Counted from the first letter of the stretch, positions 28,194-36,580 are shown. The stretch: DNA of 39,490 bases from Nonomuraea zeae (GCF_005889725.1 NZ_VCKX01000095.1:1-39490), one strand, 5' to 3'. The notes: generated from the sequence alone by a model not told the origin. Translations and numbers: made by a program.

Positions 28194-29162
28194 TTAGCGT
28201 GGCTTGGCGCGGAACGTCCGGCGGTAGGCGCCGGGCGTGGTGCCCAGGGCATTGTGGAAGCGCCTGCGCAGGTTGGTGGCCGAGGAGAGGCCGACGCGGC
28301 GGGCGATGGCGTCCAACGGGAGGTCGGTGGACTCCAGCAGGTCCTGGGCCGTGGCGATCCGCTGGGCCAGCAGCCACCGCCCTGGGCTGATGCCGAGCTG
28401 GTCGGCGAATTGCCGGGCGAGGGTACGCGTCGAGACGCCCGCGTGCCTGGCCATGCCCTCGATGGTGACCGGTTCGCCGAATCTCTCGGTGACCCACTCC
28501 AGCAGCGGCGCGAGTGTGCCATCCAGCTGTGCGGGATGTGGCGGCGCCGCGTACTGCAACTGACCGCCCTCGCGGTGCGGCGGCATCACCATGGTCCGTG
28601 CGACATGTGCGGCGTACCGAGCGCCCTGGTCCTTGCGGATCAGGTGCATGCACAGGTCGAAGCCGGCCCCGGCGCCGGCGCTGGTGGCCACGTCACCGTG
28701 GTCCACGTACAGCACGTCCGGGTCGACGTGAATGTGCGGGAAGCCCGCTGCGAGCTCGTCCGCCAGCTGCCAGTGGGTGGTCGCCCTTCGTCCGTCCAGC
28801 AGGCCGGCGTGCGCCAGCGCGAAGGCGCCGGAGCAGATGCTGACCACCCGTGCTCCGCGGGAGTGTGCGCGGCGCAGCGCCCGGACGACCGCAGATGAGG
28901 GTGGCTCCTTGGCGGGCAGCCAGCCGGGGATGATCACGATGTCCGCTCGGTCGAGTGCGTCCAGCCCATCGGCAACGAGCATGTCGTACCCGGCGTGCGT
29001 CGCGATCGGTCCGGGCTGCTCCGTGCACACGCTGAAGGCGTACCGCGTCGGAAGTCCTGGCCGCTCGATGCCGAACACCTGGGCTGCGCAGGCGAGTTCG
29101 AAGGTCGATTGCGGTGGGCGGATGAGGGCCACTACGCGGTGCATGGCAGGAAAGTACCGCAT
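28194..29162 (-). CDS. GlxA-type transcriptional regulator (DJ-1/PfpI + AraC)
   Basis: 322 residues. The N-terminal DJ-1/PfpI-like domain (residues about 7-175) shows A-D-I-V-I-I-P-G-W and the nucleophile-elbow sequence S-I-C-S-G-A-F-A-L-A-H-A-G-L-L-D-G. The C-terminal AraC-type domain (about 215-320) has both helix-turn-helix units: I-E-G-M-A-R-H-A-G-V-S-T-R-T-L-A-R-Q-F and L-D-A-I-A-R-R-V-G-L-S-S-A-T-N-L-R-R-R-F. The ATG at 29162 is preceded by AGGAAAG; the M-H-R-V start six codons later has no ribosome binding site. It is divergent from an MFS exporter gene with 148 bases between, so it probably controls that gene. Inducer unknown. Confidence 0.93.
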   Translation of the reverse strand: MRYFPAMHRVVALIRPPQSTFELACAAQVFGIERPGLPTRYAFSVCTEQPGPIATHAGYDMLVADGLDALDRADIVIIPGWLPAKEPPSSAVVRALRRAHSRGARVVSICSGAFALAHAGLLDGRRATTHWQLADELAAGFPHIHVDPDVLYVDHGDVATSAGAGAGFDLCMHLIRKDQGARYAAHVARTMVMPPHREGGQLQYAAPPHPAQLDGTLAPLLEWVTERFGEPVTIEGMARHAGVSTRTLARQFADQLGISPGRWLLAQRIATAQDLLESTDLPLDAIARRVGLSSATNLRRRFHNALGTTPGAYRRTFRAKPR

Positions 29163-29310
29163 GATGTCTTTCCTGGCGCTCGGCGCGGTAGGCGGCCGGC
29201 CGCCAGGCTGGCCCCATGACGCCAGAACAGGACATGGCTGCCTATATGTCGCCTGCCGTCCCAAACGGCTCCGAGGATGCCGTGGGCTGGTTTGGGGGCG
29301 AAGCAGCTAG

Positions 29311-30567
29311 ATGACCAAGAATGAAACAGTTCCGGGAGAGTCTCCGTGGCGGGGCCGGGCTGCGGTTCTGACCCTGGGTACGTTCGCGGTCGGAACTGAC
29401 GGATTCGTCATCGTGGGTCTCCTTTCCCAGATCCAGAAAACGCTCCAAGTCAGCACTGCTGCAGCCGGTCAGCTGGTGAGCGTGTTCGCCATTGCCTACG
29501 CGCTCTTGGGGCCCGTCCTTGCCGCGTTCACGGGCAGGTGGTCCAGACGCCGGGTCCTCGTGACCGGGATCGCGCTGCTCGCGGCGGGAAACGCCGTGAC
29601 GGCGTCGGCTCACGTTTACGGGCTGGTCCTCGCGTCCCGTGTCCTGGCCGGGTCCGGCGCGGCGCTGTTCGTCGCGAGCGCTGTGGCTACGGCCGCACAC
29701 CTCGCCGGCGAACAGCGGCGGGGGAGGGCCATCGCCATGGTGACCGCTGGAGCGACGCTCTCGCTGGTGCTGGGTGCTCCGCTGGGTACGCTCATCGGCG
29801 GCGCATGGAGCTGGCAGATGGCCATTTGGTTCGTCGCCGCGGTCGCCGTAGGCGTTGCGGTCGTCATCGCCGCGCTGCTGCCGCCGATCAGGCTCGATCA
29901 AGGCGCGACACTGCGGCAGCGCATCGCGCCGTTGACCGACCGGCGGGTACTGCGGGTCCTGGTCGTCACACTGCTGGCGTTCATCGGCATTTTTCTTCCC
30001 TTCACGTACATGAGCGCGGTCTTCGCGCCGGCGATCGGCGGTGAGCAAGCCAGACTCGCGCTCCTGCTGCTGGTGTTCGGAGTCGCGGCCACGGCGGGCA
30101 ACCTGACGGCCGGCTCGTTGACCGATCGGTACGGCTCACGGCGCGTCGTCATCGGCGCCACCATGGGCGTCGCCGCGGTGTGCGTGGTCATGCTCGCGGT
30201 TCAGCAAGTCTTCATCCTCGTGGCGATCGCCCAAGCGCTCAGCGGTGTCGTGTCGTACTCGGTCATGGGACCTCAGCAGCATCGGATCATCGCCTACGCG
30301 GCTCCTGAGAGTGCGTCGCTCGTGACCTCGCTGAACACGTCTGCCGGCTACCTCGGCAACTTCCTGGCCAGCAGCATCGGAGCGGTCATCCTCAGCATCA
30401 CCGGCTCCGCGACCCTCCTCCTGCCCATCGCCGCGGCCTTCGCCGCGTTCGCGGCGTTCCTCGCCTGGTGGCTGCCACGATCCACCGGAGAACGCGGTGG
30501 GGAAGCTGTCGGCGAGACCGGCAAGCCAACCGCCACACCGCCGGAACGGGCACCTTCGACACGATGA
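29311..30567 (+). CDS. MFS transporter, drug-efflux type
   Basis: 418 residues with 12 predicted membrane helices. The first helix ends G-T-F-A-V-G-T-D-G-F-V-I-V-G-L-L, and the helix 2-3 loop G-R-W-S-R-R-R-V-L-V-T-G is a form of motif A. Helix 5 has the antiporter-type G-A-P-L-G-T-L-I-G. This pattern (AraJ/Cmx-like, DHA1) belongs to proton-driven exporters of drugs or sugars; most are annotated as putative efflux pumps. It is divergent from the GlxA-type regulator. The tail after residue 395 is a disordered Pro/Thr/Gly-rich stretch. The stop at 30567 abuts a NUDIX gene fragment. Confidence 0.92.
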   Translation: MTKNETVPGESPWRGRAAVLTLGTFAVGTDGFVIVGLLSQIQKTLQVSTAAAGQLVSVFAIAYALLGPVLAAFTGRWSRRRVLVTGIALLAAGNAVTASAHVYGLVLASRVLAGSGAALFVASAVATAAHLAGEQRRGRAIAMVTAGATLSLVLGAPLGTLIGGAWSWQMAIWFVAAVAVGVAVVIAALLPPIRLDQGATLRQRIAPLTDRRVLRVLVVTLLAFIGIFLPFTYMSAVFAPAIGGEQARLALLLLVFGVAATAGNLTAGSLTDRYGSRRVVIGATMGVAAVCVVMLAVQQVFILVAIAQALSGVVSYSVMGPQQHRIIAYAAPESASLVTSLNTSAGYLGNFLASSIGAVILSITGSATLLLPIAAAFAAFAAFLAWWLPRSTGERGGEAVGETGKPTATPPERAPSTR

Positions 30568-30568
30568 G

Positions 30569-30784
30569 ATGGAAGCGCACGTCGAGCACATTGCGTGGCG
30601 GGGACAAGTGGACGTCGGCCGAGAGCCGGACAAGTGCGCCGCATGGGTGTGGTTCCCGCTCGACTCCCCGCCCGAGCAACTCATCCCCTACGCCGCCGCG
30701 GCCATCGCCCACTACGACCTACGGGTGTGCGTCTGCCGGCCCGGATGGCCTCATCGCGTTTCGCGCGTAGGAACGTCAGGGTGA
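30569..30784 (+). pseudogene. C-terminal fragment of a NUDIX hydrolase
   Basis: The frame reads H-V-E-H-I-A-W-R-G-Q-V-D-V-G-R-E-P-D-K-C, then A-A-W-V-W-F-P-L-D and P-Y-A-A-A-A-I-A-H-Y. This is the last part of a NUDIX protein (x-G-E-P-x-K-C-x-x-x-x-W-F-x-x-D-x-L-P). The Nudix box itself is missing, so the fragment cannot be active. It begins two bases after the MFS stop. After about 30730 similarity ends and the minus strand becomes coding-like instead (L-D-R-L-D-E-I-E-G-I-D-L-T-L-T-F-L-R), a fragment of some other gene, so a junction of two remnants lies near 30740. Confidence 0.6.
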
Positions 30785-30841
30785 GGTCGATGCCTTCGAT
30801 CTCGTCGAGCCGGTCGAGCATCGTCGGGTTGACGTTCAGCC

Positions 30842-31606
30842 CTACTCGCCATGCGGGTCGTGGGCGTTGAGCGCGGCGACGACCTGGTCGTAGTCGCCGC
30901 GCGCCTCCCCGTACCGAAGGAACTTCACGTTCTCGACCTGGATCTCCTTCGCGTCCGGCTGCGTCTCCAGCAGCGCCACGACCTCCGTCACGAACTCCTC
31001 CAGCGGCATCGCGAACTCGCTGTCCTCCTGGCCTGGCAGCAGAGAGGTGCGCACGGCCGGCGGCACCAGCTCTACGACCTTCACGCTCGTGCCGGCGAGC
31101 TGCAGCCTGATCGACTCGCTGAGCATGTGGATCGCGGCCTTCGAGGCGTTGTAGCTCGGCGTGACCTTCAAGGGCGTGAACGCCAGGCCCGAGGAGACGG
31201 TGACGATCGTGGCGTCCGGCCGGGCCCGCAGGTGCTCCACGAACGCGGCGATGAGCCGGATCGGGCCGAGCACGTTGGTCGTCACCGTCTCCTCGGCCGA
31301 GGCCAGGAACGACGAAGGCTGACGCCAGTCCTCGATGCGCATGATGCCGGCCATGGTGACGAGCACGTTGAGGTCCGGATGCCGGGCCAGCACCCCCTTG
31401 GCGGCGGCTTCGATGCTCGCGCCGTCCGCGGTGTCGATTTCCACGGTGTCGATGTCCGGGTGCTCCGCGGCGATCCGGTCGAGGAGTTCGGTACGCCGCC
31501 CGCCGATGATGACCTTGTTTCCTCTGGCCCGCAACGCGAGGGCGAGTGCGAGGCCGATCCCGCTGGTGGAGCCGGGGATGAAGATGGTGTTTCCGGAGAT
31601 GTTCAT
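30842..31606 (-). CDS. Short-chain dehydrogenase (DltE-like SDR)
   Basis: 254 residues, classical SDR. Nucleotide motif G-S-T-S-G-I-G at 12-18; N-x-A-G equivalent T-M-A-G-I near 88-92; catalytic Ser in V-S-S-G-L-A near 139; Y-N-A-S-K at about 152-156. The P-S-Y-N-A-S-K-A-A-I-H block and tail E-L-V-P-P-A-V-R-T match the DltE-like group of actinobacterial SDRs, whose substrate is unknown. No good ribosome binding site precedes the ATG at 31606. It is divergent from an XRE/MmyB regulator with 110 bases between the starts, the usual pairing for these oxidoreductases. Confidence 0.92.
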   Translation of the reverse strand: MNISGNTIFIPGSTSGIGLALALALRARGNKVIIGGRRTELLDRIAAEHPDIDTVEIDTADGASIEAAAKGVLARHPDLNVLVTMAGIMRIEDWRQPSSFLASAEETVTTNVLGPIRLIAAFVEHLRARPDATIVTVSSGLAFTPLKVTPSYNASKAAIHMLSESIRLQLAGTSVKVVELVPPAVRTSLLPGQEDSEFAMPLEEFVTEVVALLETQPDAKEIQVENVKFLRYGEARGDYDQVVAALNAHDPHGE

Positions 31607-31716
31607 GCGGCAAGGCTGCCCGGTCCTGCGCGGCAGATGCAGAGACCGGTTATCGGGGGATCGGCGATCCCTGGCTGGCGGACATGGCATTCGGGGAGAT
31701 GGGCGATGCTGGACGT

Positions 31717-32565
31717 ATGGACCGTGCAGCACTCGCCGACTTCCTGCGCCGCCGCCGTGAGGCGCTGCGGCCGGAGGACCTCGGGCTTTCCGCCGGCATG
31801 CGTCGCCGCGCCCCCGGCCTCAGGCGGGAGGAGGTGGCGGCGCTCGCCACGATGTCGACCGACTACTACACCCGGCTCGAACAGCGGCGCGGGCCGCAGC
31901 CGAGTGAGCAGATGCTCGCCTCGCTCGCCAGGGCGTTGCGGCTGACCGCCGACGAGCGCGACTACCTGTTCCAGATGGCGGGGCACAACGCCCCCGCGCC
32001 GGTGTCGGCCGCGACACACGTGGCCCCCGCGCTGCTGCGCGTGCTCGACCGGCTGAGCGACACCCCGGCGCTCATCCTGTCCAACCTGGCCGAGACGCTG
32101 GTGCAGAACCGGATGGCCGATGCCCTGTTCGGCGACAGGTCGGGCTACACGGGCCTGGCCAGGAGCGACATCTACCGGTGGTTCACCGACCCTTCGGAGC
32201 GGCTGCGTTATCCCGAGGACGACCGCGACCGGCAGAGCCGCGCCATGGTGGCCAACCTGCGGGCCGCGTACGGGCCGATGGGCTCGCAGTCGCGGGCCGG
32301 CGACCTCGTGCGGGCGCTGCGCAAGGCGAGCGCGGAGTTCGCCGAGCTGTGGGATCGGCACGAGGTCGCCAAGCGCTTCGAGGACCACAAGACGATCGTG
32401 CATCCCCAGCTCGGCCCGATCGAGCTCGACTGCCAGGTGCTGTTCACCGAGGACCAGTCCCAGGCGCTGCTCGTGCTCACCGCGCCGCCCCGCAGCGAGG
32501 GCTACGAGAAGCTGCAGCTGCTCGCGGTGCTGGGCAACGAGCCTTTCCCCGCCAACGCCACCTAG
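31717..32565 (+). CDS. XRE-family regulator with MmyB-like domain
   Basis: 282 residues. XRE helix-turn-helix at about 30-58 (A-P-G-L-R-R-E-E-V-A-A-L-A-T-M-S-T-D-Y-Y), then the MmyB-type domain (L-L-R-V-L-D-R-L-S-D-T-P-A-L-I-L, Q-N-R-M-A-D-A-L-F-G, R-W-F-T-D-P-S-E-R). Start: ATG 31717, beginning M-D-R-A-A-L-A-D-F-L as in the family; an ATG at 31684 in frame would add 11 residues reaching into the shared promoter region. Divergent from the SDR gene, its likely target. Same family as the regulator at 12750-13649, with clear but distant similarity. Confidence 0.92.
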   Translation: MDRAALADFLRRRREALRPEDLGLSAGMRRRAPGLRREEVAALATMSTDYYTRLEQRRGPQPSEQMLASLARALRLTADERDYLFQMAGHNAPAPVSAATHVAPALLRVLDRLSDTPALILSNLAETLVQNRMADALFGDRSGYTGLARSDIYRWFTDPSERLRYPEDDRDRQSRAMVANLRAAYGPMGSQSRAGDLVRALRKASAEFAELWDRHEVAKRFEDHKTIVHPQLGPIELDCQVLFTEDQSQALLVLTAPPRSEGYEKLQLLAVLGNEPFPANAT

Positions 32566-32716
32566 AAGTGCGGGGAGCTCGTAGCGCCCCCGCCACGACG
32601 ACCGGGCGGGATGGACGCATGCCCACTGCGCCGGAGTCGACCAAGTCCCTCTTGTGCCCAGAAGCTGACCGCCCGCGCCCGCACCTCCTGGCCCAACTCG
32701 CGAGCGTGGACGTCCA

Positions 32717-33685
32717 TCACCGCGGCAGTTCGCCTATCTCGACGTCGAACTGGCTGACCGGTCCCGGCCAGGGACTGCGCGGCCTCGTGGCCAAGTAGTC
32801 GCCGTGCTCCAGGTCATCGAGCAGTGTCGGATGGGTGGGGGACCAGCCGAGCAGCTCCTGCGTGTGAGCACTGGAGACGGGCGCGTCGAAGCCGTAGACC
32901 CTGGCCATGAACGGGCTGACGTAGTGCCTGGCAGCCTGATCGGGGGTCAGCGAGACCATCGGCAGGTTCAGGCCCCGGGCGATGGTCTGCGCGATGCTCT
33001 TCATGGTGACGCCGTTTTCGGCTGCTCCGTGCAGCACGCTGCCCGCAGGAGCCTTCTCCAGTGCCAGGCGGAACAGGACCGCGGCGTCGAGCCGGTGCAC
33101 TGCGGGCCACCGGTTGGTGCCGTCGCCGACGTAGGCCGAGACGCCGGTCTTCCGTGCGGTGGCGATGAGCATGGGGATGAAGCCGTGGTCTTGAGGGCCG
33201 TGGACGGTAGGAGCGAGGCGGACCACGCTCGCGCGCACCCCCCGGGCGGCGAAGTCCAGGCAGGCCCGCTCGCCCGCGATGCGGAAGGCGGCGATCCCGG
33301 CCGCGTCGGGTTCGTCCTTCTCGGTGGTCTCCCGGCCGGCGGGCATGACCAGCGTGCCCGAGGTGATGGCGAGCGGCTTGCCCGAGTGTTCCAACGGCTG
33401 GCCGAGGGCCTCGATCGCGGTCCGGTCGCGCCTCATCATGTCGTCGAGGTCGGAGAAGTCCCCGCCGTAGGCCATGTGCAGGACGCCGTCGGCGGTTTCG
33501 GCGCCGCGGCGCAGGCTGTCGTGGTCGTCCAGGGAGCCGCGGTGGGGTGTGGCGCCCAGCGACTCCAGCCGGGCGGCGGCGGCATCCGAGCGGGCCAGAC
33601 CAGTGACGTCATGGCCGGCCGCGACAAGCTCGGCGACGACGGCGGGGCCGGTCTGGCCAGAACCACCGGTGAGAAAGATATGCAT
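32717..33685 (-). CDS. NAD(P)-dependent epimerase/dehydratase family (extended SDR)
   Basis: 322 residues. The glycine motif T-G-G-S-G-Q-T-G is at 6-13, the N-terminal strand M-H-I-F-L-T is typical, and S-G-T-L-V-M-P-A-G near 160-168 occupies the active-site region. The usual Y-x-x-x-K is not plain: the expected position reads F-R-I-A-G-E-R, so the protein may be an NADPH reductase or atypical SDR of the kind common in actinobacteria. An excellent ribosome binding site (AAGGAG, eight bases before ATG) fixes the start at 33685. Divergent from a TetR gene, with three operator-like repeats between, so its expression is probably repressed by that protein. Confidence 0.9.
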   Translation of the reverse strand: MHIFLTGGSGQTGPAVVAELVAAGHDVTGLARSDAAAARLESLGATPHRGSLDDHDSLRRGAETADGVLHMAYGGDFSDLDDMMRRDRTAIEALGQPLEHSGKPLAITSGTLVMPAGRETTEKDEPDAAGIAAFRIAGERACLDFAARGVRASVVRLAPTVHGPQDHGFIPMLIATARKTGVSAYVGDGTNRWPAVHRLDAAVLFRLALEKAPAGSVLHGAAENGVTMKSIAQTIARGLNLPMVSLTPDQAARHYVSPFMARVYGFDAPVSSAHTQELLGWSPTHPTLLDDLEHGDYLATRPRSPWPGPVSQFDVEIGELPR

Positions 33686-33892
33686 GAAAAAGCTCCTTCT
33701 GAGGGTGTCTGCACCGGGGGCCGCTGGACGGGTCCGGTGCGGGTGAGGCGGGAACGGCCTGCCATCGAGGGCCAGCAACGTGTCGTATGCGCGTCCTGTC
33801 AGCGCCTGCGAGGCGGGACCGAGACCTTGATCATCTCGCAGGCCTTCGGACCGAAAGGCCGACGTCGCCGCCACCAGCGACGAAAACCTGCC

Positions 33893-33984
33893 ACGCAACA
33901 ACGGTCACTGGCACCAAGTAGCGCCAGCGACTGACCTTAAGTAGCGCCAGTCGTTGGCGTCAAGTGGTGTCAGTGACTGGCGTA
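33893..33984. promoter_or_regulatory. Three tandem 23-base operator-like repeats plus one degenerate copy
   Basis: Copies at 33916-33938, 33939-33961 and 33962-33984 follow each other without gaps. Each starts AAGT(A/G)G and contains a near-palindrome: CGCCAGCGACTGACC, CGCCAGTCGTTGGCG and TGTCAGTGACTGGCG. A weaker copy with CACTGGC at the same phase lies at 33893-33915. The third copy ends on the A of the TetR start codon, so a bound dimer would block that transcript. The 23-base period puts dimers on nearly the same DNA face (about two turns), suited to cooperative binding. The TetR protein is the obvious ligand. Confidence 0.8.
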
Positions 33985-34613
33985 TGCGGTATGTTCGGGT
34001 GGTGCCACGAAGCGGAAAAGAAGCGCGCCGCCGCCTGCAGCAGGCGGCTTTGGAGCTGTACGGGGAACGCGGGTTCGATCAGACCACCACAGCTGAGATC
34101 GCCGCCCGGGCAGGCGTCAACGAGCGCACGTTCTTCCGGCACTTCCCGGACAAGCGCGAGGTGCTCTTCGACGGCGAAGCCGACCTGCGCGCCGCGCTGA
34201 CGCAGGAGGTGGCCGCAGCCCCCGATGGCCTGCAGCCACTCGGCATACTGCTGTGCGCCTTCCGGAAAGCCGGGCGAATCCTTGAGGCCAACCGCCCGTT
34301 CTCCGAGCCACGGCTAGCGATCATCGCCAAGACCCCAGCCCTCCGAGAACGCGACTTGGCCAAGGCCGCAGCCCTCACCGAAGCCCTAGCGGAGGCGCTA
34401 CGTCAGCGCGATGTCCCCGACCGGCTGGCCGGCCTGGCCGCACAAACCGGCTGGGCCACCTTCCACCACGCCGCCCAAGCCTGGATCGACGACCCCTCAC
34501 AGAGCTTGGACGCACATCTCCTCCAAGCTTTCGACGATCTGCACGCCCTCTCCGCGACCGTGCCAGCCGGGGTGCCACCCGAAACGGCAGAAACGGGCCG
34601 CAGGGTGAGGTAG
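33984..34613 (+). CDS. TetR family transcriptional regulator
   Basis: 209 residues. DNA-binding domain at about 12-60: A-A-L-E-L-Y-G-E-R-G-F-D-Q-T-T-T-A-E-I-A-A-R-A-G-V then N-E-R-T-F-F-R-H-F-P-D-K-R-E-V-L-F, the classical helix-turn-helix. The rest is the helical ligand domain, without recognisable ligand signature. ATG 33984 was chosen; no Shine-Dalgarno lies before it because the operator repeats run up to it, so it may be translated from a leaderless mRNA. GTG at 34002 is an alternative. Divergent from the NAD-epimerase gene, it likely represses both itself and that gene. Confidence 0.93.
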   Translation: MRYVRVVPRSGKEARRRLQQAALELYGERGFDQTTTAEIAARAGVNERTFFRHFPDKREVLFDGEADLRAALTQEVAAAPDGLQPLGILLCAFRKAGRILEANRPFSEPRLAIIAKTPALRERDLAKAAALTEALAEALRQRDVPDRLAGLAAQTGWATFHHAAQAWIDDPSQSLDAHLLQAFDDLHALSATVPAGVPPETAETGRRVR

Positions 34614-34708
34614 CTGCCGGTCAGTTGCCCGCGAGTGCCCCGTAGCCCGTTCTGCCCGGTCTCCGGTGCGTTGACAGCGGCGGCGAGCGCCCGGGCCGAA
34701 GACCCCGG

Positions 34709-35061
34709 GAGCGGATCGCGGCCTTCGGGTGCGCGGTCCTGGGCTTCAAGGTGATCGACCGGAGCGAGGGCAAGGTCGAGATCGGCTCATGGGAGCCGAA
34801 GTCGAAGAGGTCCGGGCCCGGCAGATGCCGCCCACCCTGGTCTTCGTTCGCGTGGCCGAGGGCAAGGTCGTGAAGAACCGGCTCCACCTGGACGTCAGTC
34901 CGATCGACGGAAGCACCGAAGAGGAGGTGGCCAGGCTGCTCGCCCTGGGCGCCGCCAAGGTGGACGTGGGCCAGGGCAATGGACGGAACTGGGTGGTCAT
35001 GGCCGACCCCGAGGGCAACGAGTTCGACGTCCTCCGCTCCCTGGCACCTCCAACGAGATGA
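34709..35061 (+). pseudogene. Frameshifted VOC (glyoxalase-like) gene
   Basis: Two pieces in different frames make one VOC protein. Bases 34709-34795 read E-R-I-A-A-F-G-C-A-V-L-G-F-K-V-I-D, K-V-E-I-G-S-W-E-P; then the frame must shift near 34795 to continue E-V-R-A-R-Q-M-P-P-T-L-V-F-V, K-N-R-L-H-L-D-V-S-P, E-E-V-A-R-L-L-A-L-G-A and A-D-P-E-G-N-E-F-D-V-L-R. The start codon and first strand are not found either, the upstream 95 bases having no similar sequence. It is a decayed relative of the intact VOC genes common in this group, not a copy of the neighbour at 35175-35561, which belongs to another subgroup. Confidence 0.75.
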
Positions 35062-35174
35062 TCACATGAGTTGTAGGCCGTAGCCGGTCAGTGAGCGCAG
35101 GACGGGCTGTCCGCCGTCAGATGGCGGCGGGCGGCCAATCGCGCCGCCTCCGTGCTCACCGCCGGGTGCCGGCC

Positions 35175-35561
35175 CTACGCCTGCTCCTTGCACACCGCCT
35201 CGATGTTGTTGCCGTCCGGGTCATCCACGAACGCGCAATAGGCGCCATAGTCGGGCCAGACCCGGGGTTCGTGCCGGGACTTGCCGCCGGCCGCCAGCGC
35301 GGCCGCGTAGAAGGCGTCGACCGCGGCCCGGTCACGGGCGGTGAACGCGATGTGCGCGCCCCGAGTCACCGTGGCATCGCCCGCGGGATACAGGCCGAAA
35401 GAGGGAGTGTCCAACTCCTCCTCCCAGAACTCCGCTCCGCCGTCAGCCGCCGTTCCGACAACACCGAGGGGCTTGAGCGCGGCGGTGTAGAAGCGCGTGC
35501 TCGCCTCGAGGTCCGAGGCGATGAAGGTCACATGGTGGATGAAAGGCCATCGTTCTGTCAT
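35175..35561 (-). CDS. VOC family protein (glyoxalase/bleomycin-resistance fold)
   Basis: 128 residues, one VOC module of two beta-alpha-beta-beta-beta units. Seen: H-H-V-T-F-I-A-S-D-L-E-A-S-T-R-F-Y at 9-25, with the first metal-ligand His; F-G-L-Y-P near 55; H-I-A-F-T-A-R-D near 70-77, the second His; and the closing D-P-D-G-N-N-I-E-A-V-C with the Glu ligand. So the metal triad of a lyase/dioxygenase-type VOC is present, while substrate is unknown. The neighbour on the plus strand is a broken VOC gene, converging on it. Confidence 0.92.
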   Translation of the reverse strand: MTERWPFIHHVTFIASDLEASTRFYTAALKPLGVVGTAADGGAEFWEEELDTPSFGLYPAGDATVTRGAHIAFTARDRAAVDAFYAAALAAGGKSRHEPRVWPDYGAYCAFVDDPDGNNIEAVCKEQA

Positions 35562-35750
35562 GACCGCGGAGTCTACGAGAGCCCGGCGCGCCGACGCGCG
35601 CCGAGCTCAGTACGGCTCGAAGGTCGGGGTGTCGATAAGACTCGTGCGACCGCGTACACCCGTTTGAGTCCGCCCAGGTCAGCGGTGCCGCTGCCCGCCA
35701 CGCTCACAGCCACGGCCGACATGATCACTCGTGCTCTCCGAGCCGCCGGT

Positions 35751-36512
35751 TCACCGGAGGAGGTCGCGCCGCCTCAGCGTGCTGCCGAGCGCTGCCGCCG
35801 CCGAGCGCACCGCGGTCACGTGTCCCTCAGGCCGGAACCTGCCGGTGGGGCCGGCCACGCTGATCGCGGCGAGCGGCTCGTCGCCGCGTCCCAGCACCGG
35901 CGCGGCGACACACAGGAGCCCGGCAGCCGACTCCTCCGCCTCGAACGCGACGCCGGTCTCCGCGACGCGCCGCAACTGGCTCCGCAGGATGCCCGGCGCG
36001 ACGACGGTGTGCGGCGTGCGTCGCTCGAGCGGCCCGGTCAGCACCTCGCGCCGCAGGTCGGCGTCGGCGTACGCGAGCAGCGCCTTGCCGATCGCGGTGC
36101 AGTGCAGCGGCATCCGCCCGCCGGTGCGCGAGGGCGCCCTGGCCTGGCGGTGGCCGCCGATCTTGGCGACGTAGACGACGTCGTGACCCTCCCGCACCCC
36201 TAGGTGGACGGTCTCGTGGGTGCGCTCGTAAAGATCCTGGAGGAACGGCATCGCCAGCTCAAGCAGGCTGCGCTCCAGCGAGGCCAGCATCCCGAGCTCG
36301 AAGAGGCCGCCGCTGAGGCGGTATCCGCCCTCGGTGCGGTCGAGCAGGCGGTTGGCGACCAGATCGCCGGCCAGCCGGTGCACGGTCGCCTTGTGGAGGC
36401 CGGTACGCCGCACCAGCTCGGCGAGGCTGACGCCCCGGTCCTCGGGACGGAAGGCGCGCAGGATCGTCACCGCCTTGCCCAGCACCGTGTCGAGATCAGC
36501 CGTCTCCGTCAC
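35751..36512 (-). CDS. IclR family transcriptional regulator
   Basis: 253 residues. N-terminal winged helix at about 10-70 (A-V-T-I-L-R-A-F, S-L-A-E-L-V-R-R-T-G-L-H-K-A-T-V-H-R-L, Y-R-L-S-G-G-L-F-E-L-G) and C-terminal effector domain (H-E-T-V-H-L-G-V-R-E-G, P-L-H-C-T-A-I-G-K-A-L-L-A at about 134-146, I-S-V-A-G-P-T-G-R-F). The start is GTG at 36512; GAGAGG touches it, which is unusually close, so a later start or poor translation is possible. Divergent from the meta-pathway operon, whose regulator it almost surely is; IclR proteins control such operons and respond to aromatic acids. Confidence 0.93.
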   Translation of the reverse strand: MTETADLDTVLGKAVTILRAFRPEDRGVSLAELVRRTGLHKATVHRLAGDLVANRLLDRTEGGYRLSGGLFELGMLASLERSLLELAMPFLQDLYERTHETVHLGVREGHDVVYVAKIGGHRQARAPSRTGGRMPLHCTAIGKALLAYADADLRREVLTGPLERRTPHTVVAPGILRSQLRRVAETGVAFEAEESAAGLLCVAAPVLGRGDEPLAAISVAGPTGRFRPEGHVTAVRSAAAALGSTLRRRDLLR

Positions 36513-36515
36513 CCT

Positions 36516-36532
36516 CTCAGCGTATCGCTGAG
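36516..36532. promoter_or_regulatory. Perfect palindrome, likely IclR operator
   Basis: CTCAGCGTATCGCTGAG has 7-bp arms around TAT. It lies four bases before the IclR start and 49 bases before the hydratase start, where an IclR dimer could control both directions. Confidence 0.7.
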
Positions 36533-36580
36533 CGAGACGATGTGCTGGTTGGCGGACGACCCTGCCTGCACAGTGGGGGT

